Positions 1-7,498 of a stretch of DNA of 45,143 nt are shown in pieces; the first letter of the stretch is position 1; the number at the start of each line of letters is the position of its first letter. The translations under genes and the position numbers were made by a program. The notes below the pieces were generated by a model, which saw only the letters and a list, made by a program, of their open reading frames with translations, ran no database searches and was not told where the DNA came from. Source of the DNA: Candidatus Pantoea formicae (GTDB lineage Bacteria; Pseudomonadota; Gammaproteobacteria; Enterobacterales; Enterobacteriaceae); assembly GCF_011752625.1 (NCBI RefSeq), contig NZ_VWXD01000020.1:1-45143 (forward strand), in the 5' to 3' direction.

Positions 1-44
1 ATAAATTCGAGGCGTTGCATGGTAACAGTCTCATTCCAGGGCAT
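1..44 (-). CDS. IS481-family transposase, N-terminal fragment
   Basis: Starts at ATG 44-42 behind a GAGGAGA ribosome site and runs off the left edge. The visible residues are MPWNETVTMQRLEF. IS481-family transposases (DDE recombinases with an N-terminal HTH) often start with MPW followed by a short acidic stretch. Only 14 residues are visible, so integrity cannot be judged. Confidence 0.65.
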   Translation of the reverse strand, partial: MPWNETVTMQRLEF

Positions 45-126
45 AGTGAGTCTCCTCTGCTATGCCATTTATAACTGTTACCCATGTGCCCGGTCTAAAG
101 TGTTACCCATGTGCCCGGTTTGTACC
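1..126 (-). mobile_element. 5' end of IS481-type insertion sequence (left edge, partial)
   Basis: The first ~127 bases are an inverted copy of the last 120 bases of the window: 8-127 matches 45024-45143. The segment holds the start of a transposase gene reading out of the window and the element tip near 126. Inside the tip a 19-bp motif occurs twice (76-94 and 101-119; on the element strand ACCGGGCACATGGGTAACA), spaced 25 bp, as expected for transposase binding sites. Family call rests on the transposase N-terminus. Confidence 0.75.
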
Positions 127-182
127 TGAATGCGCCCCCTACGGGAAATGTAGAGTCACCGTTCGTGGTGACCTGTGGCTTA

Positions 183-1142
183 TTAAATCTGGAAATCGAT
201 AGCGGGTTCAGACTCCGTTTCATAGGAGAGCGCCTGACGCTTAATCTCTTCCAGCGACAGATTGGCATTACACAGTTCCAGAAACTGCCAGACGTAATTG
301 CGTTGCAGCTGGCCACGCTTCAATCCCAGCCACACGGTGTTGGCATCAAACAGATGATGAGTGTCGATTTTCACCAAATCTTCACCCTCATAGATGTCGC
401 ATGCCTGATCAGCCAGAATGCCGACGCCGAGACCCAGCTCAACATAGGTTTTCACTACATCCGAATCCTGCGCGCTGAGCACGATATCCGGTTTAAGGCC
501 CGCTGCCTGGAACGCGCGGTCAACACGTGAGCGTCCCGTAATCCCCTGACGATAGGTGATCAATGGATGGCGACTCAAGCTAGCCAGCGTGATCGGCTGA
601 TGCTGTAACAGTTCATGGTCGTGCGGCACCAATAACGAGTGGTGCCAGCTAAACCAGGGAAAAGCAGCAAGACTGCTGTTGTTCACCAGTTGCTCGGAGG
701 CAATACCAATATCAGCTTCACCCGCCAGCAGCATAGCCACAATTTCCTGCGGCGAACCCTGATTGAGTTCAAGACGAACATTAGGATAGAGCTGTCGGAA
801 TGCTTTGATCACACGCGGCAGACTATAGCGGGCCTGCGTATGCGTGGTGGCAATCGTCAGCACGCCGCTGGTTTCATTGGTAAACACATCCGCCAGGCGA
901 CGCACTTTGCCTGCTTCATCAAGAATGCGTTCAGCAATGGTCAACAGCGCCTTGCCCGGTTCTGTCATGCCCAACAGTCGCTTGCCGCGACGGATGAAAA
1001 TTTCGACGCCGAGCTCATCTTCCAGATCGCGTATATGGCGGCTGACCCCGGATTGTGAGGTAAACAGCGTGTTCGCCACTTCTGTCAGGTTGAATTCGCA
1101 ACGTGCTGCTTCACGTATAATTTTAAGTTGCTGGAAATTCAC
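183..1142 (-). CDS. cbl: LysR-type regulator Cbl (CysB-like, sulfur starvation)
   Basis: Cbl is the LysR regulator that, with CysB, switches on organosulfur (taurine, alkanesulfonate) use during sulfate starvation in E. coli. The protein has the N-terminal winged HTH (NFQQLKIIREAA, TSQSGVSRHIRDLEDELG) and the CysB/Cbl effector-domain signatures TTHTQARYSLP, YRQGITGRSR and DANTVWLGLKRGQLQRNYVW, which are near-identical to E. coli Cbl as I recall it. I chose the GTG at 1142-1140 because it sits behind AGGAGAAAAG and gives 319 residues (family about 316). An in-frame ATG at 1178 would add 12 unlikely residues. It lies downstream of nac on the same strand, as in E. coli. Its presence suits the organosulfur-type clusters later in the window. 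Confidence 0.95.
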   Translation of the reverse strand: MNFQQLKIIREAARCEFNLTEVANTLFTSQSGVSRHIRDLEDELGVEIFIRRGKRLLGMTEPGKALLTIAERILDEAGKVRRLADVFTNETSGVLTIATTHTQARYSLPRVIKAFRQLYPNVRLELNQGSPQEIVAMLLAGEADIGIASEQLVNNSSLAAFPWFSWHHSLLVPHDHELLQHQPITLASLSRHPLITYRQGITGRSRVDRAFQAAGLKPDIVLSAQDSDVVKTYVELGLGVGILADQACDIYEGEDLVKIDTHHLFDANTVWLGLKRGQLQRNYVWQFLELCNANLSLEEIKRQALSYETESEPAIDFQI

Positions 1143-1292
1143 ACCCTTTTCTCCTGTTCCCTGCCCTGTTTCGTCCATGTTATGAAGTTGGCGTCATTGC
1201 AGGAAATAATAAAAAACGGTGTGTTATGCGGAATAGTAATAAGGAGGCGGAGTTACGTCGACGTATGTGAAGAGGTTAAAGCTAGAAGCGTT

Positions 1293-1318
1293 TACCCCAG
1301 CCGTTGAAAGCTGGGGTA
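1293..1318 (-). terminator. Hairpin between nac and cbl (weak terminator or attenuator)
   Basis: A perfect 9-bp stem TACCCCAGC / GCTGGGGTA closes an 8-nt loop just after the nac stop codon. No clear T-run follows, so full termination is doubtful; partial read-through from nac into cbl is plausible. Confidence 0.4.
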
Positions 1319-1328
1319 TAGAAAGGGA

Positions 1329-2246
1329 CTAACCGACCAGCATCAACTCGCGTTCTTCTGTCACCGGCTTATTCAGCAGTGACAGCAGGATGTTTTTCAC
1401 TGCCTGCGCGGAAGGTGAGAGTGGCAGGCGCGCAGAGATATTCAGCGAGAGCGGCAGATTCAGCGATGGACTGTTAATACGAGCCATCCACGCGTGAGTT
1501 GAACTCACCAAGGCACGAGCCGCTGATTCCGGCAGAACGGTCACCCCCATACCGCTGGAAACCGCTGCGGTCAGGGTTGAAATTGACTCGATTTCACCGA
1601 TGATTTTTGCGCTTAGACGGCGCAGAGAGAAAGCTTCATCTACACGTTTACGCACCGCGCTGTAATCACGCGGCAGGAACAGATTCATCTGCGCCACATC
1701 GGCGAGATCAACGGTAGCGCCCGGGCATGCGGTCGCACCGACCAGATACAATTCTTCTTTCATCAATGGAATGCTGTTAATGCCGGCTGTCGGAGCACGG
1801 TCATACAGCACCGCCATATCCAACTGACCGTTCATCACTTTTTCATTTAAAGACGTGCCGCTGTTCTCATGCAGATACACCAGCACATCAGGGAATTGTT
1901 CACGCACCGTTTGCAGCAGCGGCATCGTCAGCGAAGAAGCGGCGGTTCCCGGCGCCAGGCCAATCGATACCTGGCCATTCAATGCCTGACCCGCGTTGAT
2001 GACGGCGGTTTGTGCTTGTTCACACTGGCGCAGAATAGTACGAGCATGAGCATAAAGAATTTTGCCCGCTTCGGTTGGTGTTACACCACGTTTGGTACGG
2101 ATCAGCAACTGCTGGTCGAGTTCGTTTTCCAGCGTCGCAACCTGTTGGCTAAGCGCAGGCTGCGCGATGTGCAACACTTCTGCTGCCTGAGTCAGGCTGC
2201 CGATATCGACGATTTTAACAAAGTACTTCAGTCGTCTTAAATTCAT
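1329..2246 (-). CDS. nac: Nitrogen assimilation control protein Nac (LysR family)
   Basis: Nac is the LysR protein that couples sigma-70 promoters to the Ntr nitrogen-limitation response and needs no co-effector. The N-terminus MNLRRLKYFVKIVDIGSLTQ and the winged HTH (AAEVLHIAQPALSQQVATLENEL), the central segment NGQVSIGLAPGTAASSL and the 305-residue length all fit Nac of Klebsiella and E. coli. The ATG at 2246 has a GGAGG ribosome site six bases upstream. The gene precedes cbl, the order known from E. coli. Upstream lie a sigma-54 promoter and a perfect NtrC palindrome (separate entries), which support the identification independently. Confidence 0.95.
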   Translation of the reverse strand: MNLRRLKYFVKIVDIGSLTQAAEVLHIAQPALSQQVATLENELDQQLLIRTKRGVTPTEAGKILYAHARTILRQCEQAQTAVINAGQALNGQVSIGLAPGTAASSLTMPLLQTVREQFPDVLVYLHENSGTSLNEKVMNGQLDMAVLYDRAPTAGINSIPLMKEELYLVGATACPGATVDLADVAQMNLFLPRDYSAVRKRVDEAFSLRRLSAKIIGEIESISTLTAAVSSGMGVTVLPESAARALVSSTHAWMARINSPSLNLPLSLNISARLPLSPSAQAVKNILLSLLNKPVTEERELMLVG

Positions 2247-2313
2247 ATTGCCTCCGTCAATCCCCGAATAACCCGTTTGGGTGTTTCAGCCTGCTGGCTT
2301 GTGTTCATGAAGT

Positions 2314-2330
2314 TGCAATATGCAGGCCAA
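2314..2330 (-). promoter_or_regulatory. Sigma-54 (RpoN) promoter of nac
   Basis: On the minus strand TTGGCCTGCATATTGCA has the invariant GG (2328-2327) and GC (2316-2315) separated by exactly 10 bases, with the TTGCA -12 box. The start point would be near 2303, leaving a leader of about 57 nt before the nac ATG. Known nac genes are RpoN/NtrC dependent. Confidence 0.85.
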
Positions 2331-2458
2331 GTTTATTCGAAGCCTAAAAAAGCAGTGCCAGAATATTCCTAACGGCACGGAAAATAAGCCTTTCTGATTA
2401 CCTCTTAAGAGTTAATAAGCTGAGCAGATGACGCAGGGTGATTAAAAACCAAGCATAA

Positions 2459-2475
2459 TGCACCACCATGGTGCA
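2459..2475. promoter_or_regulatory. NtrC enhancer site
   Basis: TGCACCACCATGGTGCA is an exact match to the NtrC consensus TGCACC-N5-GGTGCA, centred about 165 bp upstream of the predicted nac start point, a normal enhancer distance. A further half-site TGGTGCA lies at 2525-2531 and could form a second weak site. Confidence 0.85.
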
Positions 2476-2697
2476 CAAATTGCGTAGCAGATGTGCAAAA
2501 AAGTGATGACCGAAAGCGTCGCAGTGGTGCATAACTCACAGAAAATGACCTAAAACGGTCAGAACGAAAGCAAACGCGGGGAAAGGAACAGGATCAACCA
2601 GTGGGAAAACTTATTGTGAGGACAGGCAGCTAAAATGAGACATGACTCAAGAAGCAAGGTTTTGATTCCAACACGCTCAAGGCTACATGTTCACTCA

Positions 2698-2752
2698 TTC
2701 GCGCTGTAAAAACGGAAACGGCCGTTCAGCCTGGGGTATATAGATAACGGGT
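2698..2752. repeat. Degenerate copy of intergenic palindromic repeat
   Basis: This stretch begins ATTCGCGCTGTA and aligns base for base, with scattered changes, to the better-preserved copy at 2823 (both have CGTT.AGCC.GGG.(G)TATA/CATAGAT). It looks like an older decayed copy of the same element. Confidence 0.4.
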
Positions 2753-2822
2753 AGTGGTGAATGTAGCAGTGAATTGTTTTACAACCTACTCACTACTCAC
2801 AAAAAAGCAGATACGCGAAATA

Positions 2823-2912
2823 ATTCGCGCTGTAGCAAGGCGGCAAGCCCGTTTAGCCCTGGGAGCATAGATTACTATGTGACCAGGGTAAACGGGCGCA
2901 GCCAACGCAGCT
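2823..2912. repeat. Enterobacterial intergenic palindromic repeat
   Basis: The element contains a long imperfect palindrome. The outer arms GCCCGTTTA-g-CCCTGG (2847-2862) and CCAGGG-TAAACGGGC (2883-2897) enclose an inner stem CATAG (2866-2870) / CTATG (2875-2879). It ends in CAGCTACAGTGTGAAGTATGA. Similar sequences recur between genes in Yersinia, Serratia and Erwinia/Pantoea. It lies just past the ABC importer operon and may act as an mRNA 3' end structure. Confidence 0.55.
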
Positions 2913-2934
2913 ACAGTGTGAAGTATGAAGCGTA

Positions 2935-3966
2935 TCAGCGTTTTTTGCGGTTGCGGTGCATATCGATGGAAACTGCGGCGACGATGATTATGCCTTTAAT
3001 GATGTCCTGCACGTAAGCATCGACGCCTACAAAGGTGAATCCGCTCTTAATCAGTCCCAGAATCACAGCACCAATCAAGGTACCCGTGATGCGACCGACA
3101 CCACCCATCAGGCTGCTACCACCGATAACCGCGGCGGCAATGGCATCCAGCTCATACGCCACACCCATACTTGACTGGCCACTGCTGACGCGTGCTGCTA
3201 ACACCACACCCGCCAAGCCAGACAGCGCACCTGCGATGGTATAAACGATAATCAAATACTTGTTAACGTTAATGCCTGACACCTTGGCTGAGGTCATGTT
3301 GCCGCCAATGGCGTAGACGTATTTGCCATAGCGGGTGTGCTTCAGGGCAATGTGGAACAGGAAAGCCACCACCAGGAAGATAATCACTGGCATCGCACCC
3401 TGGCCGATAGAGGTGAAACCATCAGACAAGAAGCTGATAGGGTTACCTTGGGTGTAATACTGTGCCAGACCACGCGCAGACACCATCATCCCCAGAGTGG
3501 CAATAAAAGGAGGGATGCCGGTTTTAGTAATCAGAAAACCGTTCATCAAACCACACAGCAGCCCCACACCAATACCGGCCACAATGGGAATCACGGCGGG
3601 CAAATTAACCAGTGAAGGATACATTGGCGTCAGACTATCGGACGTTTGTGCCAGACTCGCCGCGACTACCGCCGTCAGGGCAATAACGGAGCCGGATGAT
3701 AAATCAATACCCGTAGTGATGATGACCTGTGTCACGCCCACCGCAATGATGCCGATAATCGCCACCTGTAAAACGATCAGCACTAAACGGTTGGTGTTGA
3801 GCAGGAAAGATTGGTCACGAACGTACCAGCCTGCAATTTCAAAGATCAAAGCAATGCCTAACATCACCACAAAGATGCCGGTATCTTTCGGCAACTTATG
3901 GCGCAGATTGCCAAAGAAGGATGTCGATTCCGCGGCCTGCGGGGCCGTAATTTTTACGTTACTCAT
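2935..3966 (-). CDS. Sugar ABC importer permease (RbsC/inositol type)
   Basis: This is the inner-membrane permease of a BPD_transp_2 (RbsC-like) sugar importer. It has about 8-10 hydrophobic segments, the family motif IITTGIDLSSGSV near residue 90, PPFIATLGMM, and ELDAIAAAVIGGSSLMGGVGR near the C-terminus. It forms an operon with the ATPase (14 bp upstream) and the binding protein, order binding protein - ATPase - permease. I chose the ATG at 3966 behind GAGG; a GTG at 3984 overlapping the ATPase stop would add six residues. The substrate is not readable from the permease. Confidence 0.9.
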   Translation of the reverse strand: MSNVKITAPQAAESTSFFGNLRHKLPKDTGIFVVMLGIALIFEIAGWYVRDQSFLLNTNRLVLIVLQVAIIGIIAVGVTQVIITTGIDLSSGSVIALTAVVAASLAQTSDSLTPMYPSLVNLPAVIPIVAGIGVGLLCGLMNGFLITKTGIPPFIATLGMMVSARGLAQYYTQGNPISFLSDGFTSIGQGAMPVIIFLVVAFLFHIALKHTRYGKYVYAIGGNMTSAKVSGINVNKYLIIVYTIAGALSGLAGVVLAARVSSGQSSMGVAYELDAIAAAVIGGSSLMGGVGRITGTLIGAVILGLIKSGFTFVGVDAYVQDIIKGIIIVAAVSIDMHRNRKKR

Positions 3967-3980
3967 AGATGTCTCGCGCC

Positions 3981-5465
3981 TCACTCGGATGCCAACGACA
4001 AAATGGTTTCCTGATTGGCCTCTTCTTTATCGAGGATGCCAGTTATACGCCCGCCGTGCATAACCATCACGCGGTCGCTCATGCCCAGAATTTCCGGCAG
4101 CTCCGACGAGACCATAATGATGGCCACGCCGCGGTTCGCCAGTTCGCTGATTAAGCGGTAAATCTCGGCTTTTGCCCCGACGTCAATACCGCGCGTCGGT
4201 TCATCGAGGATCAGAATTTTCGGTTGCGCCAGCAGCCAGCGCGCAATCAGCACCTTCTGCTGGTTACCGCCACTGAGGTTGTTGATGATCTGATCCATGG
4301 TCGGCGTTTTAATATTGAGTTTGCGGATCTGATCCATGCAGTCCTGCGCCATCTTCACGTGGCTAACGAAACCTGTTTTGCTCACATAATCCGGCATGTT
4401 AACGATGCTCATGTTCTCCAGCACCGACAACACCAGGAATAAGCCGGATTTTTTACGGTCCTCGGTCAGGAACGCCATGCCCTTCTCTATCGCTGTGGAA
4501 GGCGAATCAATTTTGACCGGCACGCCATCGATCAGCACTTCACCGCTGTCAAAACTTTCCATTCCGAATAAACTTTCCATCACTTCACTACGTCCCGCCC
4601 CCACCAGCCCGGCAACGCCCAGGATTTCCCCTTTGCGCACCGTAAAGTTGATATCGGTAAAACGGTCTTTGCAGGTCAGGTTGCGCACCGTCAGCACTTC
4701 TTCACCGATTTCACCATTGAATTTCGGGAACAGCTGCGTCAGTTCACGCCCCACCATCTGAGTAATCAGCGATTGACGAGTAAATTCGGAAGTGCTGTTG
4801 CTGCCCACCCAGGTCCCGTCACGGAAAATGCTGATCTCATCGGTGATGGTGAAAATTTCATCCATCTTGTGACTGATATAGATGATGGCTTTACCCTGCT
4901 CGCGCAGATCGCGGATGATGGTGAAAAGATGCGCCACTTCGGTTTCCGTCAGTGCCGAGGTCGGTTCGTCCATAATCACGATGTCGGAGTTCCATGATAC
5001 CGCTTTGGCAATTTCCACCATCTGCTGAGCGGCGATACTCAGCTCGCCAACCATACGATCAGCTTTTAGACGGATATTAAGTTTGTTAAGTAATTCCTGC
5101 GTCTGCTTGTTCAGCAACGCGTGATCAACAAAGCCGTACTTCATCGGTTCGCGACCTAGCCAGATGTTCTCGGCCACGGTCATGTAAGGCACCAGATTCA
5201 GTTCTTGGTGTATCATCGAGATACCTGAACGCAGCGCATCCATGGTGTCCTGAAATTGCACCGGCTCCCCTTTAATGCGAATGGTGCCCTTATCGGGACG
5301 ATACATCCCGATAAGGCATTTCATTAAAGTGGATTTGCCCGCGCCATTTTCACCCATCAGGGCATGTACCGACCCCGGTTTGATTCGCAGTGAGACATTG
5401 TCGAGTGCCTTCACTCCGGGGAAGAACTTGCTGATGCCTTCGGCTTCAAGCGCAAAAGCGGTCAT
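3981..5465 (-). CDS. Sugar ABC importer ATPase, two nucleotide-binding domains (RbsA type)
   Basis: At 494 residues it has the double-NBD architecture of RbsA/MglA/XylG. The N-terminal half has the Walker A GENGAGKST (about residue 38), Walker B DIVIMDEPTSAL and a degenerate signature (ELSIAAQQMVEIAKAV). The C-terminal half has a degenerate Walker A (AGLVGAGRSEV), a good signature LSGGNQQKVLIARWL and Walker B ILILDEPTRGID. This asymmetry is normal in the carbohydrate uptake transporter-2 family. It drives import through the permease downstream. The ATG at 5465 has GGAGG upstream. Substrate inferred from the binding protein only. Confidence 0.92.
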   Translation of the reverse strand: MTAFALEAEGISKFFPGVKALDNVSLRIKPGSVHALMGENGAGKSTLMKCLIGMYRPDKGTIRIKGEPVQFQDTMDALRSGISMIHQELNLVPYMTVAENIWLGREPMKYGFVDHALLNKQTQELLNKLNIRLKADRMVGELSIAAQQMVEIAKAVSWNSDIVIMDEPTSALTETEVAHLFTIIRDLREQGKAIIYISHKMDEIFTITDEISIFRDGTWVGSNSTSEFTRQSLITQMVGRELTQLFPKFNGEIGEEVLTVRNLTCKDRFTDINFTVRKGEILGVAGLVGAGRSEVMESLFGMESFDSGEVLIDGVPVKIDSPSTAIEKGMAFLTEDRKKSGLFLVLSVLENMSIVNMPDYVSKTGFVSHVKMAQDCMDQIRKLNIKTPTMDQIINNLSGGNQQKVLIARWLLAQPKILILDEPTRGIDVGAKAEIYRLISELANRGVAIIMVSSELPEILGMSDRVMVMHGGRITGILDKEEANQETILSLASE

Positions 5466-5497
5466 ACATCACCTCCGTACGGCTAAGTCGGGAACAA

Positions 5498-6421
5498 TTA
5501 CTTCTGGTTACGAGATTCGAACTGCGCCATGTTGTCTTTGGTGATCAACTGGTAAGGAATGTTAATCACCTTCTCCACTTTTTCGCCCTTCGCCAGTTTC
5601 ACTGCGGTCTGAACCGCACCTTCACCCTGACCTTTAGCATCCTGGAATACAGTGGCCACCATTTTGCCGTTCTTCAGCATCTGCAACGCATCCGGTGTAC
5701 CATCTACGCCCGCAATCAGGATGTGGTTTGGGTTTTTGCCCAGTGCCTGCAGCGCACCGATCGCCATTTCATCGTTGTTAGAAGCAATCGCCTGAATGTC
5801 ATCGCCTGCGGTCATCCAGTTACTCACCACGTCCACTGCGTCATTACGGGTGAATTTTGCAGTCTGTTTCTGAACCACTTTCAGGCCCGGATATTTAGCC
5901 ACTACCGCCTCAACACCTTTGGTACGGTCACGGGTGGATTCGTTAGCCAAGTCGCCCATCAGAATCGCGACGTTACCTTTACCGTTCATCGCTTTTGCCA
6001 GCGCTTCCATTTGTAGACGGCCCGCCAGCTCGGAGTCAGAACCGACGTAAGCCATTTTGTCGGTCAATTCACCTGCTGGTTTGCGGTTAACAAAAATCAG
6101 CGGCACACCGGCTTTAGAAGCCGCATCCATCAATGGTTTGACGGCGTTGGTATCCACTGGGTTAACGATAATCGCGTCAACGCCCTGACCGATGAAGTTC
6201 TGAATTTGTTGCAGCTGTTGGGAGACATCACCTTTCGCGTCTTCTACCTGCCCTTGCACACCATCTTTTGTCATCTCTTTCTGCATAGCCGTACGCAGAA
6301 TGGTCAGGAAGTTGTCGTCAAACAGCGCCATTGAAACGCCCACCTGAAGGTCTTTTGCCATCACTGCGGCAGGTAACATGCAAGCTAACAGGGAAGTCAC
6401 TAACGCTTTTTTGAATTTCAT
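5498..6421 (-). CDS. Periplasmic sugar-binding protein (RbsB/IbpA/rhizopine type)
   Basis: A 307-residue pentose/hexose-type periplasmic binding protein (Peripla_BP_4) with a Sec signal peptide (MKFKKALVTSLLACMLPAAV, cleavage after VMA). Ligand-site segments typical of the family are visible: GVSMALFDDNF, AIIVNPVDTNAV, IFVNRKPAGE, SNNDEMAIGALQA and GVDGTPDAL. The VNRKP segment and overall look resemble myo-inositol/rhizopine binding proteins more than ribose or galactose ones, but this is from memory. It is the first gene of the importer operon. Plants supply inositol compounds, which would suit a plant-associated host. Confidence 0.85.
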   Translation of the reverse strand: MKFKKALVTSLLACMLPAAVMAKDLQVGVSMALFDDNFLTILRTAMQKEMTKDGVQGQVEDAKGDVSQQLQQIQNFIGQGVDAIIVNPVDTNAVKPLMDAASKAGVPLIFVNRKPAGELTDKMAYVGSDSELAGRLQMEALAKAMNGKGNVAILMGDLANESTRDRTKGVEAVVAKYPGLKVVQKQTAKFTRNDAVDVVSNWMTAGDDIQAIASNNDEMAIGALQALGKNPNHILIAGVDGTPDALQMLKNGKMVATVFQDAKGQGEGAVQTAVKLAKGEKVEKVINIPYQLITKDNMAQFESRNQK

Positions 6422-6468
6422 AGGTAACCCTTCTTATTTGTTAACAAGCTCAGGTTGGCTGATACGAC

Positions 6469-6492
6469 GAATGAAAAATATTTTTTACATTC
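6469..6492. promoter_or_regulatory. Candidate operator palindrome upstream of sugar importer
   Basis: GAATG (6469-6473) and CATTC (6488-6492) flank an A/T core that is itself nearly palindromic, about 50-70 bp upstream of the binding-protein start. The position suits an operator for a carbohydrate regulator. No regulator gene adjoins it. The rest of 6493-6880 is AT-rich and shows no convincing gene. Confidence 0.35.
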
Positions 6493-6881
6493 ACTCAACG
6501 TCGCTGGCGTTATTTATCTGGTTGTAGAGGTAAGGCTTCTGGTCTAACGCTATCTGTACGGAAAAACTCCATATTTAAAACTATTTCTTATCAAGAAGTT
6601 ATTTTCAAAATGATGTTTCAGATTTTGAATCTAGTTCCGCTCGTGATGATAAGCAGTTCATTTATTTCATCTGATCATCATTTGAAATTTTCATCATAAA
6701 AGCACTGAAATGATTGTTTTAAAATCGGCAAATAACAAAACTTTGACACGCCTCTAACATCTCAAAGGAATTGCGTTTAAAGTGAGATCTTGTTGGCAGT
6801 TTGAAATCTGAACATTTAAGGCAGAAAAACACCATTCCGCTGCTTTTACGTGCACTTAAACCAGAAGTGTGCGATCGGGCT

Positions 6882-6910
6882 TTGACAACGAGGATCGTCA
6901 TCGCTAATAT
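6882..6910 (+). promoter_or_regulatory. Sigma-70 promoter of tRNA-Asn
   Basis: TTGACA (6882-6887) and TAATAT (6905-6910) are separated by exactly 17 bases. They are followed by a GC-rich discriminator (GCGCCTCG), typical of stringently controlled stable-RNA promoters. The start point is expected near 6917, about 12 nt before the mature tRNA. Confidence 0.85.
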
Positions 6911-6928
6911 GCGCCTCGTTCACACGAT

Positions 6929-7004
6929 TCCTCTGTAGTTCAGTCGGTAGAACGGCGGACTGTTAATCCGTATGTCACTGGTTCGAGTCCAGTCAGAGGA
7001 GCCA
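6929..7004 (+). tRNA. tRNA-Asn (anticodon GTT)
   Basis: 76 nt including an encoded CCA. The acceptor stem TCCTCTG pairs with CAGAGGA. The anticodon loop CTGTTAA places GTT at 6962-6964 (position 34-36), and the T-arm has GGTTCGAGTCC. No hairpin terminator follows directly, only a short T-run (CGTTTTTATG). A decayed integrase begins about 160 bp downstream, so the 3' flank has probably been rebuilt by integration. Confidence 0.97.
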
Positions 7005-7165
7005 AATTCTCGTTTTTATGCTGCTTTGCGAATCCTTATATAGTTGAGATTCAATAGTTTAGTGTGAAAACTCTTCCCGATGCATTTTCATCCTATCCTT
7101 CGCATCGGGGAAATTTGGTGGTCAGAATTGGCGTCAAGTTGACTCGATGACGAAGTGACCCCCGA

Positions 7166-7393
7166 ATATCTCTAAATGACTCAAAAATCCGCAAGCAAAA
7201 ACCATCCAAAAAAACCTTCAAAGTTTTCGCTTCTCACAGTCTGTATTTTTTAGTTAATTCAGGCGGTTTAGGCCTTTGGTATCTCAAATAGCGCATCAAT
7301 CAAAAAGAATCGCGCCTCGGCTTAAGGACCTATCGTGATGTATCTCTGGCCGAGAATGCAGTACATCAAAGAACCGGGGGCCTTCTTAAATAA
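7166..7393 (+). pseudogene. P4-type tyrosine integrase, N-terminal remnant
   Basis: Read in the frame beginning at 7166, the translation follows the arm-binding N-terminal domain of P4-family prophage/island integrases. SLNDSKIRKQKP comes first, then SLYFLVNSGGLGLWYLK, an in-frame TAG (7289-7291), then RINQKESRLGLRTYRDVSLAE, and a stop at 7391. Intact relatives read like S(L)NDSKIRKAKP...GGGLYLLV...LWRLKYRINGKESRLALGTYPDVSLAEAR. The start codon is ATA instead of ATG and the remaining ~330 residues are missing. Orientation and position just 3' of a tRNA are those of an integrated island. Confidence 0.8.
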
Positions 7394-7445
7394 AGAGATT
7401 AAAGATATCTGGGTAGCGGGTATGCAGGTCAAATTGAAGTTCTCA

Positions 7446-7486
7446 ACAAAAACGCCTTCCACGTTAGCCGTGGAAGGCGTTTTTTA
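7446..7486. terminator. Strong bidirectional intrinsic terminator
   Basis: A 12-bp perfect stem AACGCCTTCCAC (7451-7462) / GTGGAAGGCGTT (7470-7481) with a 7-nt loop is flanked by A5 on one side and T6 on the other. It lies 13 bp after the stop of the exported dehydroquinase, so it ends the aromatic operon; it would also stop transcription coming from the tRNA side. Confidence 0.9.
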
Positions 7487-7498
7487 ATCAGGCAGGAA

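Noticed and set aside
111..530. 139-residue reading frame opposite the cbl gene
   Set aside because: Antisense shadow of cbl; begins within the IS tip; no recognisable protein pattern.
6719..6901. 60-residue minus-strand reading frame upstream of tRNA-Asn
   Set aside because: Overlaps the tRNA promoter, low-complexity composition, no ribosome site or family resemblance.
7338..7487. Short plus-strand frame starting MYLWPRMQYIK
   Set aside because: It is an out-of-frame reading of the integrase remnant and runs through the terminator stem; no support as a gene.
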